From: Diploptera punctata
Lineage: Eukaryota; Arthropoda; Insecta; Blattodea; Blaberidae
DNA length: 64,000 nucleotides
Direction: 5' to 3'
Assembly (NCBI GenBank): GCA_030220185.1
Contig: JASPKZ010004953.1
Coordinates: forward strand, 372,001 to 436,000
The notes below the pieces were generated by a model that was not told where the DNA came from, did not search any database, and saw only the letters and a program-made list of their open reading frames with translations. Made by a program: the position numbers and the translations under genes. Of the stretch, positions 55,530-64,000 are shown in pieces. Positions within the stretch are counted from its first letter, which is position 1, and every line of letters starts with the position of its first letter.

Positions 55530-55720
55530 TTTTTTTATGTACCGAACTTCACCAAATGCAGTTTTAAAATTTTTGATCTGCTGAACTTTATATGAGATTG
55601 ATTTTGAATTAGGAGGTGTTAATTTTTGGAGGTAGCAAAATCAACCTATTTTTGATGGATGAAAAAGTTTTGATTTTAAGATTTTTATTTACTTTATTTT
55701 ATTTTTGAATATTTATTTTT
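55530..55720 (+). other. Probable 3' UTR of the ZNFX1-like gene
   Basis: AT-rich, no AATAAA seen. It contains an imperfect repeat of the last codons (caccaaatgcagttttaaa at about 55550 against cactaaatgcagtttttaa). Cut off by a Penelope-like insertion at about 55725. Confidence 0.4.
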
Positions 55721-55826
55721 GTATATATTTAAATTAATATTGGGAAGTAAACATTATGAGGTTATATCATTAATAGTGAGTGCAGAACATATTTTTAACT
55801 ACTCACCTCATATAATTTCAAATTTC

Positions 55827-55872
55827 TTTGATACCGGCGGTTTCAGACAATATCTTGTCTCTCTTCAGTCAT
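55827..55872 (-). ncRNA. Type I hammerhead ribozyme motif
   Basis: Minus strand: TGA, CTGAAGA (55862-55868), stem II AGACA/TGTCT with a 6-nt loop, GAAA (55841-55844), stem III CC-GCC-GG, GTA, TCA. All conserved positions intact, stem I TGA/TCA. Confidence 0.75.
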
Positions 55873-56205
55873 GGCTTCCATTGATGAAATTTTCTGGTTG
55901 TTGATTTCTGTAAAGACATCACTTTTCGATGTTATTTCATTGTTTCCGAATGTTCCAATAGAAAAAATGTTGATTTTTTTTTTGGAAAAATGGTTGAGTT
56001 CTTTGGATTTAATAAAAAAGAAGTAATAGAGGAATACATCAACCTTACAAAATTTTGTATTGATAATTCTTATTTTACCTTCAATGGTAAATTTTACAAA
56101 CATGTTTCGGGTTTATCTATGTGAAATCCTCTTTCACCTTTTTTGGCTAATTTATACATGAGTTACCTTAAGTGCCATATCACCAAGGCTTCCCATGGAT
56201 TTTCA

Positions 56206-57190
56206 AGAGTTGGTACAGATATGTTGATGATAATTTTTCGATAATAAATTTTAAATATGTTGATGATGCGTTGAAATTACTTAATCTACAAGATGTATCA
56301 ATTAAATTACCATAGAATCAGAAATTGAAAAACCAAATTCCGTTTTTAGATTTATACATAATTAGGAATGAAAAAGCTCAAAAAATTGAATTTGATGTAT
56401 ACAGGAAGGGTACACATACTGATAATTATATGAAATCAACGGGTTTCAATCCTTTAGCACATAAATATGCAATATTTAATAGCCTCTTATGTAGATTGAT
56501 AAATGTCCCACTAAAAGAAGAAAATTTTAAGAAAGAATACAAGAATATCCTAAATATAGCCAGATTAAATGGTTTCAATAAGAGTATAATATCAAAAAAT
56601 TAAGGAAATCCAGAAAGATAAAACAACTTAAAGAATGCTCTACCCTACAAACTGTTAGTAAAGAAAAGATGAATTTCAAGAAAATTACTTACCATCCAAT
56701 AGTACATAAGAAATTTCAAAAAATGTTTGACAAACACATTACTTTGGCACCAATAAATAAATTTAGTCTGGAAAAACTTCTAAGTACCAATAAAAAAATC
56801 AACATCCCAGACAGTAAGAAAGCTGGAATTTATCAAATAAATTGTAGCAAAGTATACATCGGAAAAACAAAAAGGAATTTGGAAACACGCACTAAAGAAC
56901 ATTTTAGAAATATTAAAAATTGTGAAATTGAAAAATCAGCAATTGCTGCACATAGTTTGCTAGAACACCATAAAAAAAAGAGGCAAATCTTTTGAAACAA
57001 TTGGATAAACCGTTGGAATTGACAATTTGGGAAAAGATATTCATTCAGAAGAATAAATATCAATCTATGAACTTCGATATTCCGTTGGATAAAAATTTAA
57101 TTTCAAAGTTTATAATCCCAACCAAAGATGGCAGCACAAGAGGTGATGTCCTTAGAGAAATCAACAACCAGAGAAATTTCATCAGTGGAA
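56206..57190 (+). pseudogene. Penelope-like RT-endonuclease pseudogene
   Basis: Order RT motif (YVDD), thumb, linker (MNFKKITYHPIVHKKFQKMF) and GIY-YIG endonuclease, with stops and shifts at about 56240-56325, 56600 and 56990. It documents that the GIY-YIG pieces in this window belong to Penelope-like retroelements. Confidence 0.85.
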
Positions 57191-57194
57191 GCCA

Positions 57195-57240
57195 TGACTG
57201 AAGAGGGACAAGATATTGTCTGAAACTGCCGGTATCAAAG
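57195..57240 (+). ncRNA. Type I hammerhead ribozyme motif
   Basis: TGA, CTGAAGA (57198-57204), stem II GGGACA/TGTCT, GAAA (57222-57225), stem III C.GCCGG (one pair weakened), GTA, TCA. Confidence 0.7.
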
Positions 57241-57299
57241 AAATTTAAAATTATATGAGGTGAGTCGTTAAAAATATGTTCTCCACTGACTATTCATTT

Positions 57300-57690
57300 A
57301 TTTTTGTATTTGTATACCTCTCATTTAAAGTCCATCTCTACTACCCCAGAAACTTGATTTAAATCCTAAGAACCTACTGCATGGCAGTATGCAAGCTCAG
57401 AGCTCATCATCCAATTTGGATGGGTTAATTTTACACCCCCCCGCCCCGACGCCATCAAAATAATCAAGAAATAGAGGTTGGAATGTTTACAGATTGGTAT
57501 GGTATAATATAGGGTATATCATAAGTGATAGTGCAAATGGAATCTATAGAAAGTACATTATAATAGAAAATGGGTCTGAAAATGAATCCTTTTGGAGTAA
57601 TTTGCAAATGCATTGTAATGATCTGCCACTGACTACATTGTTTGTACACAAGTACAGTGAATACTTTCACTTCATATACCTAGATGTCAT
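57300..57690. other. Intergenic DNA, nothing recognised
   Basis: No gene or repeat that I can support. Confidence 0.35.
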
Positions 57691-57700
57691 ATTCCTAGTA

Positions 57701-58765
57701 TAGTCGGACCAACGGATCTGCACCCCTGTAGCACTGGCATCGTTCTTCGAAAATTACACGTCAGTTCTCACACCATTCCACCGTGCTCCCCTCCCACTAT
57801 GTCAAATAGAAGCCACTGTAACTGACCGAGTAGCGACGTTGCCAAACTTCCCCCGGTGTCAGGCTCTTGAATATTGTAAGGTTAATTATTACTTCTTCAT
57901 ATTTAATTTAAGTAGGTCTAATGACACTGATTGATTTCTACGATTAGTGGATATAATTATAGTACTGGATATTTGTTGGTTAAATGGAAATTACGTGAAG
58001 GGAATTTACATATCGTCGCTTAAGAAACAATACCGCATAACTAACAAAATACAAATTTTACACAAGAAACAAAAAACTGTTTATTTTTCTCCTTAGTACC
58101 TATAGATCGAAACCATTGTATCTATAAGTTAAGCAAGGTCATGGTACAAAATTTAATTCTAATCTATGTTTGAACTGAGCGCACTTCTTCAGTGATGCTA
58201 ACAGTATAAAAATGTCAATTTCACCAAAAGTGTCAGTTACGCGGTATGTTTCTTAAGTGACGATATGTTGTTTTTAAAGATAAATGTTTCGTCATAAATA
58301 TTTCTTCTTCATCTCGTTGTCTTATTTGGTTAGATTTGGAACGTAATCTTGAAGTCCTAACAAAATTATAAAATTTTAGGTATGAATACACAATCATGTG
58401 CCCTCCTTCTTTCTCATCCGGGCTAGGGACCGGCTATGGCGAAGTTACTATATGCTACAATCTTATTTACTGATACTATACAGGAATTCTAATTTATGCT
58501 TATGAATTAAGCTAATGATAATAATTTACAATTTACATACTATATAACATAACATACTGGATACTGAGTTGACAACGCTGGACTGTGGGTGCAAATAATA
58601 TCCTGCAAGAAAGCTCAAAACTGTGAGTAATGGGAGGGGAGAAAGAGAGAGATAGAAAATAGAGACAGGCAAGAATGCAGGGAGGGAAATAATTTACTGA
58701 GGGAGAAACGGAATTAGTGTTTAGTTCGCATTTCTTATGGGGGCACAGATCCGTTGGTCAAACTA
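57701..58765. mobile_element. Non-autonomous DNA transposon with 26-bp TIRs
   Basis: Termini tagtcggaccaacggatctg and tagtttgaccaacggatctg (inverse) with TA on each side. 1.07 kb, no ORF. Probably a Tc1/mariner- or other TA-targeting derivative. Confidence 0.72.
58008..58269. mobile_element. Nested MITE
   Basis: Inverted ends of about 30 bp (acatatcgtcgcttaagaaa and the inverse near 58240-58269) around 200 bp of non-coding sequence. Confidence 0.65.
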
Positions 58766-58924
58766 TAACACATTAAACACTTAACTGTTATTGTACACCT
58801 CACTAGACAGTGGTTGCTTTTAGTATTGAAGGTGTTCATGTTATATTAAAGGTAAAAAAGGAATAATAATATAATACTTTACATAACACTCAAACATGTT
58901 AAAGGAGGTATACAAAATGTTTTA

Positions 58925-59505
58925 AAAATATAATAGGAAGTAACATTAAGAGGTTTAAGTTAAATTAAAATGTTTCATACCTCTCCTCATAGTTAATCTT
59001 TGAAGTAGATCACAATTTCAGGGTCTTGGCAACTCCATCCTCAGTACACTTATGCCGACTGATGTTATGTCGATCAGAAGAACCACTTCTCCTTCTCTCT
59101 GTTGATGGACCAATGAACCGGATCAGGTCAGAATCCGTGGGAATTTCAAAGTTCAAAGTTTTTCTTTCTGTTTTTCTGAATGTGGATTTTTCCCAAACTA
59201 TGAGTTCCTTTTGTTTATCAATTTGTTTAATTAGACTAGTTTTTGATTTAATTATGTGTTTTTCAGACCAAGCATGAGCAGCTACTGCTGACTTTTCCAC
59301 TTCTCCATTTTTGACATTTGTAAGATGTTCTTTCACTCTTGTTTTCAAATTTCTTTTTGTTTTTCCTATGTAAATTTTGCTTGGTCTGAAAATTATTTAA
59401 TTGAATCAAAAGCTAGTCTAATTAAACAAATTGATAAGCAAAAGGAACTCATGGTTTGAGAAAAAATCCACATTCAGAAAAATAAGAAAGAAAAACTTAT
59501 GAATT
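58925..59505. mobile_element. Penelope-like inverted copy
   Basis: Minus arm 58925-59385: hammerhead-like end, MKTRVKEHLTNVKNGEVEKS, KQKELIVWEKSTFRKTERKT and LNFEIPTDSDLIRF. Short plus arm 59380-59505 with the same WEKI region in broken frame. Confidence 0.8.
59001..59050 (-). ncRNA. Hammerhead ribozyme-like motif, stem II eroded
   Basis: Minus strand: CTGAGGA (59038-59044), poor stem II, GAAA, ATTGTGATC, then TACTT. Core kept, stem II mostly lost. Confidence 0.5.
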
Positions 59506-59765
59506 TATGTTGAGTTGTTTTTGACTCACCTCATACTTCTTAATTCCCTTGCAGACCTGGGATTCTTCACTGCATTTGTGACATTCTCAATGCTGTATCA
59601 CATTCACAACTGACGTCCTCTGCAGGAGAGGAGGCCGTTGGACAAATGCAGTGAAGAAACCCGGGTCTGCAAGGGAGTTAAGAATAAGAAGTATGAGGTG
59701 AGTCAAAAACAACTCAACATAAATTAAAGAAACCTCATAGTGTTATTTCCTACCTATATAACTTA
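59506..59765. mobile_element. Penelope-like short inverted dimer
   Basis: Minus arm 59506-about 59615 and plus arm about 59616-59765 of the U3-A8 subfamily, both 5'-truncated to little more than the ribozyme and terminal sequence. Right edge cctcatagtgttatttccta. Confidence 0.75.
59551..59593 (-). ncRNA. Hammerhead ribozyme-like motif, U3-A8 variant
   Basis: Minus strand: GCA, TTGAGAA (59584-59590), stem II TCAC/GTGA, GAAT in the GAAA position, stem III CCCAGG, GTC, TGC. Confidence 0.55.
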
Positions 59766-59965
59766 ACAAACTTATGAACTTTGAAATTCCTGCAGATTCT
59801 GACCTGATCTGGAGGTTCATCGGTACATCGGCATAAGTGTACTGAGGATAGGGTTGTCAAGACCCTGAAATCGCGATCTACTTAGAAGATTAATTACAAG
59901 GAGAGGTATGAAACATTTTAATTTATCTTAAATTAAACCTCATAGTGATTTATTCTTATAAAAGT
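59766..59965 (+). mobile_element. Penelope-like terminal fragment with hammerhead
   Basis: MNFEIPADSDLIWRFIGT in frame from about 59772, then a hammerhead and the family edge cctcatagtgatttattc. Confidence 0.75.
59836..59886 (+). ncRNA. Type I hammerhead ribozyme motif
   Basis: GTA, CTGAGGA (59842-59848), stem II AGGGT/ACCCT with a 7-nt loop, GAAA (59867-59870), palindromic stem III TCGCGA, ATC-type triplet and TACTT. Stem I pairs at GTA/TAC. Confidence 0.75.
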
Positions 59966-59987
59966 TCAATTAAGAAGTTTACTTAAT

Positions 59988-60068
59988 AATTAAGTTATTT
60001 GGTCTGTATATAATTACCTCTTATTATACCATAAGAAGTAAGAATATACAGACCAAATAACTTAATTA
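59988..60068. repeat. Perfect hairpin of Penelope-like ends
   Basis: taagttatttggtctgtata and its inverse at about 60045-60068 around a 25-nt centre. Confidence 0.75.
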
Positions 60069-60530
60069 TTCAAAATGTTGTTGATACATTTTAATGTAAC
60101 GTAAGATCATACTCATTTCTGCATTGAGTTTTGAATTATTTTGAACACCCTGGTTCTGTTGGATTTCTTGGCAAGCACGTAGAATTCTCTGCTCCAGTTT
60201 TTCACCTGTGTCAATGGGAGTGCTCTACACAATGCATTTGAGATGATCCCAGATCAAAAATCCAAAGAATTTAATTTGAGTGATCTTGGAGGCCAAGGTA
60301 TAGGTCTGGCTTGACCTATCCATCTTTGGTCTTTCTGTGTGTTAGATGTCATCTCGCACTAGCAGCAAAATGTGTCAGTATACCATAATGCATGTACCAC
60401 ATACTGTGATGTTGTTGAAGGGGAACATCATCAAGCAATGGTTATTTTAGGAAGTAACATTTTGAGGTTCTTTTAATCAAGTTTTGTGAGAATGGGAAAC
60501 ATCTTACTTCAAATTAATGTTGAGTTCTGT

Positions 60531-60573
60531 TTGAACATGTTTCAATATAATCCTCTATATCATCGTCAGCTTG
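60531..60573 (-). ncRNA. Type I hammerhead ribozyme motif
   Basis: Minus strand: CTGACGA (60563-60569), stem II TGATATA/TTATATT, GAAA (60540-60543), stem III CATG, GTT. Stem I weak. Confidence 0.62.
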
Positions 60574-60748
60574 CCCAGACGGTGTTGAGTTTTATGTTGT
60601 GTACCCTGGATGTCGACATCAGCTCCCTCTTCCGGCTGGCCGAAGAACCTCCAAACCTATTAAGTTATGTTGATAGGAAATAACACTTATGAGGTTTTTT
60701 AGTATTGTTTATTTTTTTTTTACTCACCTCATACTTCATAACTTCTCT

Positions 60749-60790
60749 CAGACCCGGGTATCGTCACATCATTTGTGACATTCTCAATGC
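60749..60790 (-). ncRNA. Hammerhead ribozyme-like motif, U3-A8 variant
   Basis: Minus strand: GCA, TTGAGAA (60781-60787), GTCAC/GTGAC, GATA for GAAA, CCCGGG, GTC, TGA. Confidence 0.58.
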
Positions 60791-61143
60791 TGTGTCACGT
60801 TCACAACTGACGTCCAATGGCCTTTTATCCTGTAGACTGACCTCCGTGCCATCTGATGGCTGACCGACGAACTTCCAAATCAATCCCCTCTCCTTATAAC
60901 CGGGTACTTCAAAATTCATAGTTGTGTTTTCATTCTTGCATATGTAAATTTTTTCCCAAATTGTGAGTTCCTTCGAAGGAAAAAATTTACTTATGCAAGA
61001 ATGAAAACACAACTATGAATTTTGAAATACCCAGTTATAAGGAGAGGGGATTGATTTGGAAGTTCGTTGGTCAGCCATCAGATGGCGTGGAGGTCAATCT
61101 ACAGGATAAAAGGCCGTTGGACGTCAGTTGTCAACGTGACACA

Positions 61144-61184
61144 GCATTGAGAATGTCACAAATGATGTGATGAAACCTGGGTCT
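61144..61184 (+). ncRNA. Hammerhead ribozyme-like motif, U3-A8 variant
   Basis: GCA, TTGAGAA (61147-61153), GTCAC/GTGA(T), GAAA, CCTGGG, GTC, TGA. Confidence 0.6.
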
Positions 61185-61326
61185 GAGAGAAGTTATGAAG
61201 TATGAGGTGAGTGAAAGAAAAAATAAACATCTCCAAACCTATTCCTGCTGAACATGACCTAGTTTGGAGGTTCTTTGGCCAGCTGGAGGAGGGAGCTGAT
61301 GTCAACATCCAGGGTCCACAACAGGG

Positions 61327-61370
61327 CAAGCTGATGATGATATAGAGGATTATATCGAAACATGTTCAAA
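61327..61370 (+). ncRNA. Type I hammerhead ribozyme motif
   Basis: CTGATGA (61331-61337), stem II GATATA/TATATC, GAAA (61357-61360), stem III CATG, GTT. Core canonical, stem I weak. Confidence 0.65.
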
Positions 61371-61600
61371 CACAACTCAACATCAGTTTGAGGTAAGATG
61401 TTCCCATTCTCACAAAAACATGATTATCAAGCAATCTTGTAAGATGATGCAGCAGAAAGCGAAGGTACCTCGTCCATTCAAAGAGAAACATTATTGATAT
61501 GGTGACTCATGAACAGCATGTCACTTCAGACATGAGTATTCTCTAATAATGAATGGAGAACATATTTTAATTGACTCACCTCATACATTTTCAAACTTCT

Positions 61601-61644
61601 TTGATACCGACGGTTTCAGACAAAATCATGTCCTTCATCAGTCA
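61601..61644 (-). ncRNA. Type I hammerhead ribozyme motif
   Basis: Mirror of 61654-61696 in the left arm of the palindrome; all conserved bases present. Confidence 0.75.
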
Positions 61645-61653
61645 TGGCGTCCA

Positions 61654-61696
61654 TGACTGATGAAGGACATGATTTTGTCTGAAACCGTCGGTATCA
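61654..61696 (+). ncRNA. Type I hammerhead ribozyme motif
   Basis: TGA, CTGATGA (61657-61663), stem II AGGACA/TGTCT, GAAA (61681-61684), stem III CC-GTC-GG, GTA, TCA. Mirror copy on minus at 61601-61644. Confidence 0.75.
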
Positions 61697-62260
61697 AAGA
61701 AGTTTGAAAATGTATGAGGTGAGTCAATTAAAATATGTTCTCCTTCATTATTAATGATATAACCTCATAATGTTTACTTCCCGATATTAATTTAAATATG
61801 AGTATTCTCACCCAACTTCATCAGTAAATAAAATGGTACTTGCAAAAGGAGTGTTGAATGCAGCCATTGACTAAAATTCACTCTTGGACCAAAGTCCGGA
61901 ACACTGATACATTGTACCCATTGGTGGTGGTAAGTGTACAATGAATTGCATACATTATTGTGGTATAATCCACGTGCTTGTGTGGTAATTCTCCTTGTCA
62001 ACGTTCCTGGAGAGTGTTCTGCTGTTTCGAACGCCATATCCTGTACTTCAGGCATTATGTTTGCTACCTACCTCCTCTCCTACCATATATGAAACTCTCA
62101 TTTTCTGTCATGCACTAATGTATCCTTGTGAATGTGCAATTTTCGGGGTGCATTCGACTGGGATATGCCTCTTGATACGAACATAGAACTTCCTATGCAT
62201 TGCTGTTAGCCCTACCATAAATTAAATGCATGCTCTTCATTCTTTTAAGATAGTTCCATG

Positions 62261-62654
62261 TTGACTTCTACAGCTCGTGCCTGCTGATATACCTCTTCAG
62301 ATTGTGTGCTGATTAGTTCTGTTGGTTTCATTACAATCCACTTCGTGGCAATGTTCAGTTGTGTAAACTCTGAACAAACCTCAGACCACTTATAATATTT
62401 AAGGAAAAGAGCAATCTTTTCCTCGTTTTTTTTATATATCTTGTACATATTATATATTTAACTCGTTAAATTTAGAGTAAATCAAAATACATTTATAAAT
62501 ATTAATTGTATTGTATTCATGACTTGTAATCGTTTGTTTATATATATATATGTATGTATGTATATTGTAATTTAGATGTAAGACTATTTGTTTATTTTTT
62601 TTAAACCTAGTTGAGTGGTAGACAAGGCCTTAACTCTGCCAGGTAAAATAAAGC

Positions 62655-62691
<37 letters not shown>

Positions 62692-62735
62692 AAATAAAGC
62701 TATTATTATTACAATGTTTACATAATGTGATCAGT
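62261..62735. other. Non-coding DNA with microsatellites
   Basis: (TA/TATG)n at about 62540-62565 and (ATT)n at about 62655-62690. No gene supported. Confidence 0.6.
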
Positions 62736-62951
62736 AGCAGATCCTCGAATCAACTCAAAAACAGTTCATTTGCAGATCCATGTTTATTGAGATTTCATTC
62801 CTTCTATTATAATATACTTTCTAATGTTTCTGTTAATATTTTTAAATTGATCTTTATTCCTATGCAACAAGAATTTGAAATTCCAGAATTATCTGTTATT
62901 TACCCCTTAAGAAATATTTTGTTAAGTAAGTATTAATATTAATATCATCAG

Positions 62952-63638
62952 TAGGGCAAGGCAATTAATGATTTTGCATCTTTTCCTTATGAAGGTTGAA
63001 ACATTGCTTGCATATATGAAAATGTACGGCATTAAAAAACGGATTAAATAAAAGCAATTTGTTAGGGCATTTTTTTGCATTTTCTTAACTTTTCTAGGGA
63101 TAGGTCATTTTTTGGCAATTTTTAGGACATTTTGAGCATTTTTACACTTTTCCGGAAGGCTGTGACATTATTTGTATTTGTTTTAAGATTTTTATTATAA
63201 TTCAGTATTTTTCCTTGCCAATACAATTTCTTGGAATTAAGTAGTTGTTTTGCTAACTACTACCCCTATTTTTCAAGGTATGTACACTTCTAGGAATTTT
63301 ATTTAATTTGTTAGAGCTTATGCTAGCTTCTACCCTCATTCTGATTGTTAACTGCAATTCAAAATTGCTGTAAAAGTGCACTGTGTAAATGAAATAGATT
63401 TTCTGCAATAAAAGTTACTGTAATATGTATTTTTTAAATACTTTTCTTTTAATATTTTGATGTGTTAAGTTAAATTTCATATAATTCAGTAATCAAGTGA
63501 GTACTTAATGTAATAAATAGTATTTTTAGTGGTAATTCTTAACTTTTTATTGGTCATTTTTTGCATTTTTTAGGTCATAAATGCATTTTTTATTTTGCAT
63601 TTTTTACCAATGTATAGGTTATTAAATGCCTTGCCCTA
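62952..63638. mobile_element. hAT-type non-autonomous element
   Basis: Inverted ends TAGGGCAAGGCA with an 8-bp near-duplication (atcatcag 62944-62951, gtcatcag 63639-63646). The AT-rich interior has repeated gcattttt motifs and no ORF. Confidence 0.7.
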
Positions 63639-63646
63639 GTCATCAG

Positions 63647-64000
63647 TTATGCTAGATTTTGTCAATAATTTGTGTACTTAAATGTGTTACTAATATCATA
63701 TAATCACTAATATAATATAATCACTGTATGATTAAAAAACTGTGTATGGGTAAAATGGGATAAGTTACCGCAACAGAATTTTTTGGGAACAAATCTCCTT
63801 TTCTATACCCTAATATGTATGAAGACTCATAATACACTGTCTTCTAATATTGTTGAATGAGGTTTAATATGACTTACCATCCTATACACAATGAAGGTAT
63901 CGAAATAAACAACATTAACTAAAATATCTGAACAGGTGTGTAACCTATACAACAAACTACTTGTATATTTTTCTCTTCAAATGTAACTTCTTGTATATTT
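63647..64000. other. Non-coding DNA, nothing recognised
   Basis: AT-rich. The last 40 bp (tatatttttctcttcaaatg) resemble the flank of the tRNA-Ser-like repeat family in reverse. Confidence 0.4.

Larger units (their letters stand above)
55725..57290. mobile_element. Penelope-like element, most complete copy (RT palm plus endonuclease)
   Basis: Left edge gggaagtaaacattatgagg, then a short minus end with a hammerhead (55827-55872). The plus part holds RT residues WYRYVDDNFS at 56211-56240 (the catalytic YVDD), FLDLYIIRNEKAQKIEFDVY, then GIYQINCSKVYIGKTKRNLE and LELTIWEKIFIQKNKYQSMN. The endonuclease lost CKDC-region residues (INCSKVYIG). Ends with a plus hammerhead (57195-57240) and ttatatgaggtgag. 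Confidence 0.88.
60662..61230. mobile_element. Penelope-like inverted dimer nested in the outer copy
   Basis: Perfect 13-bp duplication ctccaaacctatt (60649-60661, 61231-61243). Minus arm to about 60975, plus arm after it; both encode YICKNENTTMNFEVPGY-type text. U3-A8 hammerheads at 60749-60790 (-) and 61144-61184 (+). Confidence 0.9.
60440..61435. mobile_element. Penelope-like copy inserted in mariner (outer)
   Basis: Bounded by the 10-bp duplication atcaagcaat (60430-60439, 61436-61445). Outward hammerheads at 60531-60573 (-) and 61327-61370 (+). Inner text PAEHDLVWRFFGQLEEGADV-like on plus. Itself interrupted by 60662-61230. Confidence 0.85.
61544..61797. mobile_element. Near-perfect Penelope-like palindrome
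   Basis: Perfect 12-bp duplication atgagtattctc (61532-61543, 61798-61809). Arms of about 93 bp (61553-61646 and 61651-61742) are essentially identical in inverse. Each holds an intact hammerhead: core 61635-61641 (-) and 61657-61663 (+). The right edge carries the family end cctcataatgtttacttccc. No coding sequence. Confidence 0.92.
60069..62823 (-). mobile_element. Mariner remnant invaded by Penelope-like copies
   Basis: Minus-strand mariner of the 19598-21247 type, in pieces: 60069-60439 (transposase C-terminal half), 61446-61543 and 61798-62260 (N-terminal half; SPGTLTRRITTQARGLYHNN and DFGPRVNFSQW are readable). A TIR-like piece follows at about 62740-62823. Separated by three nested Penelope-like insertions. 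Confidence 0.7.

Noticed and set aside
2941..61797. CRISPR-like array from evenly repeated motifs
   Set aside because: The recurring blocks are dispersed retroelement ends in both orientations, without regular spacers; the DNA is eukaryotic.

Overview
This is an AT-rich, repeat-choked stretch of an animal genome, almost certainly an insect. The mariner/DUF4817, Tc1, hAT and piggyBac remnants, tRNA-derived SINEs and non-LTR tails resemble what is reported for cockroaches and termites, but placing it in Blattodea is inference. There are no bacterial-style operons. The only host gene I can support is the 3' part of a ZNFX1-like gene (NFX1-type zinc finger protein) on the + strand. It has six exons: 10451-10676, 18889-19042, 24476-24587, 27774-27988, 34905-35173 and 53643-55529. 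GT/AG sites and codon phases agree across every junction. The helicase-encoding 5' part is presumably upstream of the window. The last exon carries two single-base frame breaks.

Everything else is transposable-element stratigraphy inside the introns and downstream. 1-9300: tRNA-derived SINEs, two non-LTR tails (-), a Penelope-like inverted dimer, a decayed hAT element split by two tRNA-Asp-like SINEs, and a TTAA-flanked MITE. 9700-19500: tRNA-Ser-like copies, non-LTR fragments, Penelope-like inverted dimers and a large foldback. 19598-21247: a mariner with long TIRs. 21600-24240: a piggyBac-like derivative and Penelope-like pieces. 26700-34810: foldback Penelope-like copies, a second mariner, a solo LTR broken by a Penelope-like insertion, and a tandem array of tRNA-like units. 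35390-38200: an RNase H non-LTR fragment, the best GIY-YIG ORF, a large palindrome and a pogo-like remnant. 40789-42977: a Tc1-like element. 43381-53455: a complete LTR element with two ~900 bp LTRs and a 5-bp TSD but no gag or pol. 55725-64000: Penelope-like copies nested in each other and in a mariner, plus two non-autonomous DNA elements.

The most striking signal is a population of type I hammerhead ribozyme (HHR) motifs at the ends of the Penelope-like copies. At least eleven have a canonical core and several are degraded. Eight copies of one subfamily read UUGAGAA where the canonical core is CUGANGA, so positions 3 and 8, which pair in the catalytic core, have both changed (C3-G8 to U3-A8). 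Stem II, the GAAA-type segment, stem III and a short stem I are still recognisable. Most copies are 5'-truncated inverted dimers with an outward hammerhead at each end. One 304-bp foldback with two hammerheads and a 14-bp TSD has no coding capacity and resembles a retrozyme-like element.
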